From Methylotenera sp. (lineage in GTDB: Bacteria; Pseudomonadota; Gammaproteobacteria; Burkholderiales; Methylophilaceae): a DNA stretch of 37,471 bases. The number at the start of each line of letters is the position of its first letter. Position 1 is the first letter of the stretch. The stretch is taken from assembly GCA_005777825.1 (NCBI GenBank), contig SXLB01000083.1:1-37471 (forward strand). The letters are read 5' to 3'. A program made the position numbers and the translations under genes. Below are positions 29,036 through 37,471 of this stretch, piece after piece. Under the pieces are notes generated by a model that was not told the origin of the DNA, ran no database searches, and worked only from the letters and a program-made list of their open reading frames with translations.

Positions 29036-32000
29036 ATGAGCCCTAGCGCATTACCCATCCCCAAACTCGGCCAGGCCACACGCGTGACCTTGAGCCATCT
29101 AGGTCAAGACGGCCATGCCTTGGCAGAACTGGCGCTGCAACTTAAACGCGCCGCGACGCCGCAAACCTTGGTCATCATCAGTGCCAACGGTTTTGATGCG
29201 CAGCGCTTGCTAGAGGAACTGCCCTACTTCGCGCCCGACTTAACGGTCAATTTATTGCCCGATTGGGAAACCCTGCCTTACGATCAGTTTTCGCCGCACC
29301 CGGATTTGATCTCCGAGCGTTTAACCACGCTATACCAAATCACGCAAAATGCCTGCGACGTCATCATTGTGCCGCTATCCACGGCCTTGATTCGCATTAG
29401 CCCGAAAGCTTATTTGAGTGCCAACACCTTTATGCTGAAAAAAGGCCAAAGGCTGGATACCGATGCGCTGCGTTTGCAATGCGCCGAAGCCGGTTACCAC
29501 CACGTCAGCCAAGTCATCAGCCATGGCGAATTCAGCGTGCGCGGGGGGTTGGTGGATTTATTCCCCATGGGTTCAGCCCTGCCTTACCGCTTGGACCTGT
29601 TTGACGATGAAATAGAAAGCATACGCACCTTTGATGTGGACACCCAGCGCAGCCTTTTCCCGGTGCCCGAGATACGCTTGCTGCCTGCTAGGGAGTTTCC
29701 GCTAGACGAAGCCGGCATCGCCTTGTTCCGTGGCCAGTTCCGCGAAACCTTTGAGGGCGACCCGCAACGCGCCAAAATCTATAAAGACGTCAGCAAAGGC
29801 ATCGCCAGTGGCGGCATAGAATGGTATTTGCCCTTATTTTTTGAGCACACCGCCTGCCTATTGGATTACCTTAATAGCCAGAGCGTGCTTTGCCTGCACG
29901 GTGACCTAGATCAAAGCGCGCAACAATTTTGGCGCGAGGCGCAAGCACGCTACAAAACCTTAGCACACGATGCCGAGCGCCCCTTACTGCCGCCAGAAAG
30001 CTTGCTGTTCAAAGCCGAGGACTTCTTTGCTAGCACCCATGCTTTTGCCCGCATCGCATTGAGCATAGACAGCCCATCCAACGGCTTGCCGGCTTTAGAT
30101 ATCGAACGCCGTGCCGAGCAGCCGTTACACAAACTGCAAGCCTACCTGGCCAACTTTACTGGGCGCGTATTAATCACCGCTGAAAGCTTAGGACGGCGTG
30201 AAACCATAGACCAACTGTTTAAGGAACAGGGCTTAAATCCTGCCTTGATAACAAGTTTTGCTGAATTTAGCGCTTCTAAAGAAAAATTCATGTTGGGCGT
30301 CAGCCCACTGCATCATGGCTACGTCATAACTAACCATGCTGCCCAAGCAGCTCAGTCGGTCGCCATAACCGCAGGGGGCATGTCCGACCGAATGGCCGCT
30401 AAAGCGGCTCAGTCGGTCGCCATTATTACCGAAGCGGAGCTGTATGCCGCCACCGTACGCCAACAGCGGCGACGTGAAAAAGAAAAAGCGCGCAGTACCG
30501 AGGGCATGCTAAAAGACCTATCGGAACTGCGCATGGACGACCCGGTGGTGCACGAACAACACGGCGTCGGCCGTTACAAGGGTTTGGTGAACATCGACTT
30601 TGGTGAAGGCGAAACAGAACTCTTGCTATTGGAATACTTTGGTGACGACAAATTGTACGTACCGGTTTCGCAATTATTCTTAATCTCGCGCTATTCAGGT
30701 GGACCGCCGGAATCGGCACCCCTGCATCGACTAGGCAGCGGCAATTGGGAAAAAGCCAAGAAAAAAGCCCTCAAGCAAATACGCGACACTGCCGCCGAAT
30801 TGCTCAATCTGTATGCGCAACGCGCGGCCCGACGAGGCCATGCCTTTACCTTAAGCTTGCAGGACTACGAAGCGTTCTGCGAGGGCTTTCCGTTTGAAGA
30901 AACCCCGGATCAATTGGAAGCGATTGAAAACGTCATCAAAGACATGCACTCCGTTCGCCCCCTGGACCGCTGGGTCTGTGGTGTCGTGGGTTTGGGTACA
31001 ACCGAAGTGGCCCTGCGCGCGGCTTTTGTGGCCGTCATGGGCGGCCGCCAAGTGGCAGTATTGGTGCCCACCACCTTGCTGGCCGAACAGCATTTTAATA
31101 ACTTCAAAGACCGCTTCAGCGCATGGCCCATCAAGATAGCCGAGATTTCCCGCTTTAGAACCGCTAAAGAACAAAAAGAAGCCTTAGCCGGCTTAGAGGC
31201 CGGTCAGATAGACATCATTATCGGCACCCACCGCTTGATACAAAAAGACGTCAAGTTTAAAAACCTAGGCTTGGTGATTTTGGATGAAGAGCACCGCTTT
31301 GGTGTGCGGCAAAAAGAACAACTCAAGGCCTTGCGGGCCGAGGTCGATGTCTTGACCCTGACGGCCACGCCCATTCCGCGCACCTTAAGCATGGCCATGG
31401 AAGGCTTGCGTGAGTTTTCCATCATCAGCACGCCGCCGCAAAAGCGCTTGAGCATCAAGACCTTCCATACCGATTATTCAGAGGGCATCATACGCGAAGC
31501 CGCCACACGGGAATTTAAACGCGGCGGCCAAGTGTATTTTCTGCACAACGAAGTGGACACCATCCATTCCATGCGGGAAAAACTCGAGCGCATCTTGCCC
31601 GATGCGCGCATTGCGGTAGCGCACGGTCAACTGCGCGAGCGCGAGCTGGAACACGTCATGCGTGACTTCTACAACCAGCGCTACAATTTATTGCTGTGCA
31701 CCACCATCATAGAAACCGGCATAGACGTGCCAACCGCTAACACCATCATATTGAATAAAGCCGATATGTTTGGCTTGGCACAAATGCACCAATTGCGCGG
31801 CCGTGTTGGCAGATCACACCATCAGGCTTACGCTTATTTGCTGACCGATCCCGACCGTAAAATCACCAGCCAAGCACAGAAACGCTTGGATGCCATCCAA
31901 CTGATGGAAGATTTGGGTGCCGGCTTCCATTTAGCCATGCACGATTTGGAAATTCGCGGCGCCGGTGAATTGTTAGGCGACAGCCAAAGTGGCGAAATGC

Positions 32001-32527
32001 AAGAGATCGGTTTTCACCTGTATTCCGACATGTTGAATCACGCCGTCAAGCAACTCAAAGCCGGCAAAGAACCGGATTTAAATGCACCCTTAGGCGTCAC
32101 CACGGAAATCAACCTGCACACGCCGGCCTTGCTGACCAACCAATATTGCCCAGATGTGCACGAGCGCTTGGTGATCTACAAGCGTTTAGCCAATTGTGAA
32201 AACGACGACGATTTGGATAGCATGCAAGAAGAACTGATAGACCGCTTTGGTTTGCTGCCTGAACAAGGCGAAGCGCTGATCGCTTGCCACCGCTTGCGTA
32301 TTGCGGCCAAGGCCATAGGCATCATTAAAATCGACGCCAGCAGTGAGGTCATACAACTGCAATTTAATCCCAAGGCCGACATCGACCCAACTAAGCTCAT
32401 AGACTTATTGCAAAGAGACAGGCGCTGCCGCATGAATGGGCCGGATAAATTGCGCGTGACATTGGCCTTGGCTGACATTACTCTACGCACTGATTTTGTA
32501 AAAAACCTCTTAAAGACCTTTAGATAG
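29036..32527 (+). CDS. mfd: Transcription-repair coupling factor Mfd, with altered Walker A motif and an in-frame insertion
   Basis: Mfd is a DNA translocase that removes stalled RNA polymerase and recruits UvrA to lesions. The 1,163-residue frame covers the whole family: UvrB-like N-terminus, RNA-polymerase-interacting domain (PVVHEQHGVGRY and KLYVPVSQL), RecG-like translocase motifs (VLVPTTLLAEQH, DEEHRFG, LTATPIPRTL, TTIIETGIDVP, RGRVGRSHHQAYAYLL) and the C-terminal domain. The Walker A motif, normally GDVGFGKT, is GVVGLGTT: residue 650 is V not D, 653 is L not F, and 655 is T in place of the ATP-binding lysine. About 25 extra residues with a repeated AAQSVAI lie near residues 435-463, just before the RNA-polymerase domain. 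Identity is certain; ATPase activity is doubtful. Confidence 0.97.
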   Translation: MSPSALPIPKLGQATRVTLSHLGQDGHALAELALQLKRAATPQTLVIISANGFDAQRLLEELPYFAPDLTVNLLPDWETLPYDQFSPHPDLISERLTTLYQITQNACDVIIVPLSTALIRISPKAYLSANTFMLKKGQRLDTDALRLQCAEAGYHHVSQVISHGEFSVRGGLVDLFPMGSALPYRLDLFDDEIESIRTFDVDTQRSLFPVPEIRLLPAREFPLDEAGIALFRGQFRETFEGDPQRAKIYKDVSKGIASGGIEWYLPLFFEHTACLLDYLNSQSVLCLHGDLDQSAQQFWREAQARYKTLAHDAERPLLPPESLLFKAEDFFASTHAFARIALSIDSPSNGLPALDIERRAEQPLHKLQAYLANFTGRVLITAESLGRRETIDQLFKEQGLNPALITSFAEFSASKEKFMLGVSPLHHGYVITNHAAQAAQSVAITAGGMSDRMAAKAAQSVAIITEAELYAATVRQQRRREKEKARSTEGMLKDLSELRMDDPVVHEQHGVGRYKGLVNIDFGEGETELLLLEYFGDDKLYVPVSQLFLISRYSGGPPESAPLHRLGSGNWEKAKKKALKQIRDTAAELLNLYAQRAARRGHAFTLSLQDYEAFCEGFPFEETPDQLEAIENVIKDMHSVRPLDRWVCGVVGLGTTEVALRAAFVAVMGGRQVAVLVPTTLLAEQHFNNFKDRFSAWPIKIAEISRFRTAKEQKEALAGLEAGQIDIIIGTHRLIQKDVKFKNLGLVILDEEHRFGVRQKEQLKALRAEVDVLTLTATPIPRTLSMAMEGLREFSIISTPPQKRLSIKTFHTDYSEGIIREAATREFKRGGQVYFLHNEVDTIHSMREKLERILPDARIAVAHGQLRERELEHVMRDFYNQRYNLLLCTTIIETGIDVPTANTIILNKADMFGLAQMHQLRGRVGRSHHQAYAYLLTDPDRKITSQAQKRLDAIQLMEDLGAGFHLAMHDLEIRGAGELLGDSQSGEMQEIGFHLYSDMLNHAVKQLKAGKEPDLNAPLGVTTEINLHTPALLTNQYCPDVHERLVIYKRLANCENDDDLDSMQEELIDRFGLLPEQGEALIACHRLRIAAKAIGIIKIDASSEVIQLQFNPKADIDPTKLIDLLQRDRRCRMNGPDKLRVTLALADITLRTDFVKNLLKTFR
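30345..30423. repeat. Direct repeat and imperfect palindrome inserted in frame within mfd
   Basis: Two copies of AAGCRGCTCAGTCGGTCGCC plus AT lie at 30345-30366 and 30402-30423, 57 bases (19 codons) apart, differing at one base. Between them 30380-30400 is an imperfect inverted copy of 30403-30423: GCCGCT pairs with AGCGGC, and CGACCGA (30385-30391) with TCGGTCG (30413-30419), with a small internal loop. The segment encodes the repeated AAQSVAI peptide, which has no counterpart in E. coli Mfd as I recall it. Confidence 0.8.
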
Positions 32528-32535
32528 GATAGACC

Positions 32536-33144
32536 GTGTTAGCCAAACTGATCACCTTAGTCGCCGCTTGGATCATGGGCGTTATTTCCTCCATGGGCTA
32601 TGCCGGCATCGTGTTGTTGATGGCGATAGAATCGGCCTGTATTCCCCTGCCCTCGGAAATCATCATGCCGTTCGCCGGCTTCTTGGTGTTTAAGGGTGAA
32701 ATGACCTTGCTCATGGTTGCCTTAGCGGGTGCCATAGGCTGCGTAGTGGGTTCCATTCCGGCTTATTACGTGGGCATGTTCGGTGGGCGCCCTTTGGCAG
32801 AAAAATACGGCAAGTACATCTTACTGTCCAAAAAGGATTTGGATTTAGCCGATCGCTTGTTTGAAAAACACGGCGAAATCATCATCTTTATTGCACGCAT
32901 GCTACCGGCCGTGCGTACCTTTATCGCCTTCCCGGCTGGGGTAGTGCGCATGAACATGAGCGTGTTTATCGTCTACACCTTCATAGGCTCATTCATCTGG
33001 TGCTGGTTGTTGGCTTACGCCGGCATGAAATTTGGCGAGAACTGGGCTAGCTTGGAAGTGTATTTCCACCAGTTCCATTATTTGATCGTGGCCGCCGGCC
33101 TGGTCTTTGTGTTTTGGTACGTGCGTCGCCACCTAAAACACTAA
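32536..33144 (+). CDS. DedA family membrane protein
   Basis: A 202-residue inner-membrane protein of the DedA (SNARE-associated/VTT) superfamily, whose members are thought to flip phospholipids or undecaprenyl phosphate. The family's membrane-embedded motifs are present: ESACIPLPSEIIMPFAGF near residues 30-48 and ARMLPAVRTFIAFPAG in the second half. About four or five hydrophobic segments are visible. The start is GTG 32536, with AGGATAG a few bases upstream. It follows mfd by only 8 bases and is probably cotranscribed; it ends 3 bases before the convergent addA stop. Which DedA paralogue it is cannot be decided here. Confidence 0.93.
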   Translation: MLAKLITLVAAWIMGVISSMGYAGIVLLMAIESACIPLPSEIIMPFAGFLVFKGEMTLLMVALAGAIGCVVGSIPAYYVGMFGGRPLAEKYGKYILLSKKDLDLADRLFEKHGEIIIFIARMLPAVRTFIAFPAGVVRMNMSVFIVYTFIGSFIWCWLLAYAGMKFGENWASLEVYFHQFHYLIVAAGLVFVFWYVRRHLKH

Positions 33145-33147
33145 GAT

Positions 33148-36100
33148 TTACAGTTCGACCAGGCGCCCTGTGCTCAAAAACAACACCGCGGTTTTAATCG
33201 GCAAGCCGGCATCGGCAAACAAACTGGCGTAACGGGCTAATTGTGGCCGGTGGGCATCGGCCGCCGCCGCATTGCTTTCGGCCTCATCGCCTAAGCCCAG
33301 CTTGTAATCTATGATCCAGCGCGTGCCTTGTTCAATAAAGGTGCGGTCTATCACGTGGTTTTTAGCGACGCTGTCGCCTGCCTGCATCAGACTTAACTCA
33401 CTGGCCGCTTGATCGTGAGCCTGCAATACCCACTGCCCTGCTTGGCTGGCCAAGGTGGTTTGCAAGGCCACCATAACGATATCCGCGCCCTGCTTAGCTG
33501 CGCTATCGCTGTGACCCAAGCCCATTAACCAGCGCCGCATAGGCTGTTGCCATGCCGATACTGCCGAACTGGCGAAACCGGTGCGTTGCGCCAACAGCTC
33601 CATGTAAGCGTGCGCCAGCGTGCCGCAATCTTTGTATAAATTCCCTTGAGCAAGCGGGCTGCTGACTGGGGTCACTGCGTTGCCAGCATCAACCTGGATC
33701 GCAGACAATGGTGTTTGCAATGGGCTTAAGCCCACGCTGGCCTGCGCGTACGCCGCACTGGGTAGGCGTTGCAATTGTGCTTTAAATTGACGCGGGTCTA
33801 AGACTTTGCTTGTCGCGGCTAGCGGCGCCTGCTCTGGCGTCTCTGTAAACACTTTGGCCACAGCCGGCCACAAAGCCGCTAACAAACTATTGGCCACCGG
33901 TTTTAATTCGCCGTCATTGTTTTTTTGCATGCTAGCAATCAAGTGTAATTGGCGCTGACTTCGGGTCACCGCCACGTAAAGCAAGCGCACCACCTCATTG
34001 TTGCTGCGTATTCTTTCTAGGTTCTTAATGTAATCGTAAAGATTAGGCAGACCTTTGTTTTTGCTGCCTCTGCTGTGCACAGGTGCTGCAATCAAATGCC
34101 TTTCATGCTCCACCTCGACCTCTTCCCAGAGCAACAAGTCGTTGTCGTCGGCACGGGATTTGCGGTTCAAAGCCGGCAAGATAACGCTATCAAACTCCAA
34201 GCCCTTGGCCTTGTGTATGGTTAAAAACTGCACGCTGCCATCGGCTTGGCTATCCGGTTTGGCGTAGAGTTTTTTCATGGCGGCTTCCAAGCTAGCCAAG
34301 TCTAGCTGGCCACTGCGATCGTGTTTCTCCAACAAATCAAAGAACACCTGCACATCCCGGTTATCGCCGGCCTCGACCAAACACTGCGCGCCGCCCAATT
34401 GCAACCAAGTGCGCTCCAACCAACGGCGCAATGGCAATCGCCCCTGGCAGTCAAAGGCGGTAGCTAACGCCCCTCTGGCATGCTGCAAACGCATGCGGCT
34501 ATCATCGCTTAATAGCCTTAAGCGCGCCTCGTCGTGCATGGCTGCCCAAATACTATCGCGTTGTCCGTTGCCGGCCAAAGCATGCAAATCGGCCAAATTC
34601 AAACCACACCATGGGGCACGTAACACATTCAACCAATGGGTGCGGTCGGCCCTGTGCATTAAGGCACACAACAAGGACCAAGCGTCCTGCACGGTTTGCC
34701 GCTCGTTTAAGGGTTCTATCTCCAGCGCCTGGAAGTGCAAGTCTTGATGATGGCGGCGTATCTCCGTCACCAAGGCCTGCAAGTGATTGCGACTGCGCAC
34801 CAACACCGCTATCTTTTGTGGCGGATTAAGTTGGCTTTTTAGCTGCTCAATTAACTTGGCCACGTAAGCCGCTTCCAGCTGATAGAGATCAGGGTTGCCG
34901 TCGTCTTCAGCTTCGGCCTCTTGACCTGCATTGGATGCAGGCCAAATCAAGGGGTGCAATCTCACGCCCTCACCGTCTACACTGCCTAGGCTAGCGGTAA
35001 ACGGGCTGTAGCGTATGGCCCCATGATTCTTGGCATCCTCATTTGGAAACACCTGCGTAAACGCGCCATTAATCCAATCAATCACTTTAGGGTGCGAACG
35101 GTAGTTTAATGCCAACTGCAAGGGCGCTAATTTAAAGCCGTTGATGCCCTCGTTTTGTGCTTCTAAGAATAAGCTGACGTCGGCTTTACGAAAGCGGTAG
35201 ATGGACTGCATGGGATCGCCCACGCAAAACAGCGTGCGCTCCTCGTGCGCCTGCCAACCCGCAAGCAATTGCTCGATTAATTTCATTTGCACCGGGCTGG
35301 TGTCTTGAAATTCGTCTATCAATAAATGGCTGATCTTGTAATCCAGCTTCAAGGCCAAATCGGTGGCGCCGTGCTCGTCCTCCAAGGCCCAACTGGCCTG
35401 TTGGGCGATGGCTACAAAATCCACCTCGCCGGCTTTTTGAAAAACCACCCATAAATGCGCATTGGCTTGCTGCAACAAGCGCGATAAGGCGCGTATCACC
35501 GGCTGACTGTATTGCAAGGTGGCTAAGGGCGGCAAGCTTAAAATATTGGCTACTACTTCGGCTTGGCTTAACTGGGCCAAAATAGCCAAGCATTGCTCTT
35601 TCTTGGGCTTGTGTTCGGCGTCGTTAGGAAAGCCGTTGGTTTTAGTGAGGACTTTACGGTAGGTCTTATCTTTGGTCAGCAAAAAGCTGGCCATTGCGCG
35701 CCACAACGCTAAGTCTTCTAGACAGGGACTTAAGCTGGCCTGCCTATCCAATAAGGGCGCAATCTCTGAATCCGCCGCCAAATGGCTGGCAGCAAAGCGT
35801 ATCAAGGGCAACAAAGCCTGCTGCACCTGATCGGTCAACACGCTGCTGACCAGCGTTAATTCCTCGACGAATAAATGCTGCAACACCCGCTCCATGCTAG
35901 CCAGCGATTCGGTGTCTGGCTGACCATGCAATTCATGGGCTTTTTTGATCCACTGATCACGCTTGGCCAACATATTGGCTAACAAGGCCGTCAACTTCTC
36001 CGCGTCGTTGTCCATGTAAGTTAAGGCCAAGCTCACCGTGTCATCGGTCTGGCTTTCATCCACAATGTCGGCCAAGGTCAGGCGCGCGGCTTCCAAATAG

Positions 36101-36552
36101 TGGCGATCGGCATCGTCACTGACTGCCGGCTGACCACCAAAGCGACTGAGCAATGGCATTTGCCGGGTTAGACTGCTGCACAAGGCATCCATGGTGAGGA
36201 TGCGCAAACGACTAGGCTGCTTGATCAATTGCCAATCTTTTCGGGCCGATTGCTGCAAGGCTAGCTCAGCGAGTTGCCTGGTTTTTAATTTGTGCGGCGC
36301 CGTTTCCGGCTGGGCTTGCTCGGCCTGTTCCAAGCTCAAGAGTATGCGGTTACGCATTTCCGTGGCGGCTTTATTGGTAAAGGTCAGGGCAATGATTTCT
36401 TCTGGCTCGTCCACCGTTGCCAGCAAACTTAAATAGCGCTGCGTGAGCAATTCGGTTTTGCCGGCTCCGGCAGGCGCCTGCACGATAAATGAACGCCACT
36501 CTAAAGCCTGTTCGCGAGCAGCGGCATCCGATGCCATTAGCGCTTCACTCAT
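33148..36552 (-). CDS. addA: AddA/RecB-type double-strand-break repair helicase-nuclease
   Basis: A UvrD-like superfamily 1 helicase fused to a RecB-type nuclease, 1,134 residues. Helicase motifs are complete: APAGAGKTELL (26-36), LTFTNKAATEM, LLIDEFQDTS, VGDPMQSIYRFR, LALNYRSH, TIHKAKGLEFD and LLYVAVTRSQRQL. The C-terminal nuclease domain shows HVIDRTF, WIIDYKLG and QLARYASLF, which fit the D, D-x-K and Q-x3-Y pattern. Such proteins work with an AddB-like partner to resect broken DNA ends for RecA. Its start overlaps the stop of the upstream AddB-like gene by 4 bases (ATGA), so the two form an operon. Naming between AddA and RecB-like is by partner; recC/recD genes are not seen. Confidence 0.92.
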   Translation of the reverse strand: MSEALMASDAAAREQALEWRSFIVQAPAGAGKTELLTQRYLSLLATVDEPEEIIALTFTNKAATEMRNRILLSLEQAEQAQPETAPHKLKTRQLAELALQQSARKDWQLIKQPSRLRILTMDALCSSLTRQMPLLSRFGGQPAVSDDADRHYLEAARLTLADIVDESQTDDTVSLALTYMDNDAEKLTALLANMLAKRDQWIKKAHELHGQPDTESLASMERVLQHLFVEELTLVSSVLTDQVQQALLPLIRFAASHLAADSEIAPLLDRQASLSPCLEDLALWRAMASFLLTKDKTYRKVLTKTNGFPNDAEHKPKKEQCLAILAQLSQAEVVANILSLPPLATLQYSQPVIRALSRLLQQANAHLWVVFQKAGEVDFVAIAQQASWALEDEHGATDLALKLDYKISHLLIDEFQDTSPVQMKLIEQLLAGWQAHEERTLFCVGDPMQSIYRFRKADVSLFLEAQNEGINGFKLAPLQLALNYRSHPKVIDWINGAFTQVFPNEDAKNHGAIRYSPFTASLGSVDGEGVRLHPLIWPASNAGQEAEAEDDGNPDLYQLEAAYVAKLIEQLKSQLNPPQKIAVLVRSRNHLQALVTEIRRHHQDLHFQALEIEPLNERQTVQDAWSLLCALMHRADRTHWLNVLRAPWCGLNLADLHALAGNGQRDSIWAAMHDEARLRLLSDDSRMRLQHARGALATAFDCQGRLPLRRWLERTWLQLGGAQCLVEAGDNRDVQVFFDLLEKHDRSGQLDLASLEAAMKKLYAKPDSQADGSVQFLTIHKAKGLEFDSVILPALNRKSRADDNDLLLWEEVEVEHERHLIAAPVHSRGSKNKGLPNLYDYIKNLERIRSNNEVVRLLYVAVTRSQRQLHLIASMQKNNDGELKPVANSLLAALWPAVAKVFTETPEQAPLAATSKVLDPRQFKAQLQRLPSAAYAQASVGLSPLQTPLSAIQVDAGNAVTPVSSPLAQGNLYKDCGTLAHAYMELLAQRTGFASSAVSAWQQPMRRWLMGLGHSDSAAKQGADIVMVALQTTLASQAGQWVLQAHDQAASELSLMQAGDSVAKNHVIDRTFIEQGTRWIIDYKLGLGDEAESNAAAADAHRPQLARYASLFADAGLPIKTAVLFLSTGRLVEL

Positions 36553-37471
36553 GCGCTAGCCTCCGTTATAACCGCTTGCGCGCGCTCAAACTGCACGCTG
36601 CGTTCAGCTAAGCGCAGCAAGGGCAACACATCGCAATAAACAAAATCGCTTTCTTTATTGACCAGCACGCTGGCCTCGCCAGCTTTAATTTCGGCGGCGA
36701 TGGCTTTTAAACTGGCCTGCCAATGGTCTAACAGAGCGGCCCAATCAGCGAAATCATTAAACACTTTATTGCTGCGCTTCTCTGTGATGTCCCATACCTT
36801 AGGCAACAAGCCGGCTTCGGCCGCCAGACCGGCAAATCGGGTTTCGTCACTGCGCACTTTAGCAAAGCATACCGCCGCCACGTCCTGTTCAGTCAAGGCC
36901 AGCACCGCATAAATAGGCAGTTGCGGCTCGGCAATGCGCGCGTCAGCCCAGCTCTTGTAATCAAGCCGGTTGCCGGTTTTGTAATCAATTACCACCAAGC
37001 GGCCATCGGCTAAACGGTCTATGCGATCCACGCTGATAGTCAAGGGCAAGCCCTCTAGGTTTAGATTGAATTTCTTCTCGCAATCTTGCACGCTAAAATC
37101 AGCGCGCTGGCACTCCAAATTCAAGCTATCGTTAAGCAGTTGGTGCAAGCGCTTATGCTCTATCTGCAGCACTTGAGGCGGCAGGTATAAATGCGCCTCA
37201 AGGCGACTGGCCTCAATCGCCTTACCAATAGCGGTATCTATCGCTTGCCAGCGCTGCGCTGCCGTCATGGCTAATAAGCGGCTTAGACTCTGGCATTCTT
37301 GCCAGAAAAACTGCAAGACTTGATGCAATAAACTGCCGCGCGTCATGCTATCCAAGCCGTCCACCGGCGTTTGCAATTTGCCGGCACCCAAGCGGTATTG
37401 ATAAAAAGCCCAAGCTGGGCAAACGGCTTGCGTCGCCAATAGCTTGACCCCGCCGCTTATTTTTTCATCCA
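36549..37471 (-). CDS. AddB-like PD-(D/E)XK nuclease repair protein (C-terminal part, cut by right edge)
   Basis: The reading frame stays open to the right edge of the window, so the TTG near 37439 is not a real start; residues DEKISGGVKLLATQAVCP precede and include it. The visible part begins with the conserved block CPAWAFYQYRLGA and TRGSLLHQVLQFFW, then the nuclease core ISVDRIDRL, VVIDYKTG and PQLPIYAVL. This matches the C-terminus of the proteobacterial AddB-like repair proteins found next to AddA helicases. In these proteins four cysteines usually hold an Fe-S cluster; here the first (VCPAW) is present but the C-terminal group appears as FVYCDVLPLLR, with only one cysteine. The N-terminal helicase-like part lies outside the window. 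Confidence 0.88.
   Translation of the reverse strand, partial: DEKISGGVKLLATQAVCPAWAFYQYRLGAGKLQTPVDGLDSMTRGSLLHQVLQFFWQECQSLSRLLAMTAAQRWQAIDTAIGKAIEASRLEAHLYLPPQVLQIEHKRLHQLLNDSLNLECQRADFSVQDCEKKFNLNLEGLPLTISVDRIDRLADGRLVVIDYKTGNRLDYKSWADARIAEPQLPIYAVLALTEQDVAAVCFAKVRSDETRFAGLAAEAGLLPKVWDITEKRSNKVFNDFADWAALLDHWQASLKAIAAEIKAGEASVLVNKESDFVYCDVLPLLRLAERSVQFERAQAVITEASA

Noticed and set aside
30345-30423. Possible CRISPR-like repeat
   Set aside because: Only two copies exist, they lie within an open coding frame, and the space between them contains an inverted copy of the repeat rather than a unique spacer.
29036-32527. mfd as a pseudogene with frameshift
   Set aside because: The frame is continuous over the whole family length and the insertion is a multiple of three; only point changes in Walker A suggest loss of activity, so it is kept as a CDS.
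37437-37439. TTG as the start of the AddB-like gene
   Set aside because: The same frame continues upstream to the window edge with conserved residues (SGGVKLLATQAVCP), so this is an internal leucine codon.

Overview
The window looks like a core-genome stretch of a betaproteobacterium, most likely order Nitrosomonadales and possibly Methylophilaceae. This is inferred from protein character and from the neighbourhoods glyA-nrdR-ribD and yhdP-nitrilase-tldD; no marker gene here fixes the genus. Coding density is very high, no stretch over 300 bases lacks a gene, and I see no tRNA, rRNA, insertion sequence, prophage or CRISPR array.

Layout. Positions 1-638 (minus): start of the RNA helicase HrpA, cut by the window edge. 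725-3445 (minus): glnE. 3542-5518 (plus): acs, divergent from glnE. 5567-11704 (minus): a run read right to left as glyA, nrdR, a small membrane protein, ribD, tatD, then after a 256-bp AT-rich gap mtnA and a fuculose-phosphate-aldolase-like gene. 11911-12105 (plus): a lone iscX with a good promoter and a terminator. 12107-13762 (minus): a PGM1-type phosphoglucomutase. 13948-17941 (plus): a complete putrescine-type ABC importer, potFGHI. 18012-20007 (plus): prfC and ychJ. 20004-22540 (minus): an unknown protein and the ABC-F protein YheS. 22736-33144 (plus): yhdP, nitrilase, tldD, mfd, dedA. 33148-37471 (minus): an AddA-type helicase/nuclease and the C-terminal part of its AddB-like partner, cut by the right edge.

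Functionally the window mixes nitrogen control (glnE), acetate activation (acs), one-carbon, riboflavin and ribonucleotide-reductase control genes (glyA, ribD, nrdR), 5'-methylthioadenosine by-product disposal (mtnA plus aldolase), polyamine uptake, translation (prfC, yheS), envelope lipid transport (yhdP, dedA) and DNA repair (mfd, addAB).

The most striking observation is in mfd. The gene is full length and in frame, but its Walker A motif reads GVVGLGTT instead of the usual GDVGFGKT, so the ATP-binding lysine is a threonine. The same gene carries an extra segment of about 25 codons built from a 22-bp direct repeat and an imperfect palindrome. Other points are the mtnA-aldolase pair that suggests a DHAP shunt rather than the full methionine salvage pathway, a DnaA-box cluster upstream of mtnA, and the apparent loss of Fe-S cysteines in the AddB-like protein.
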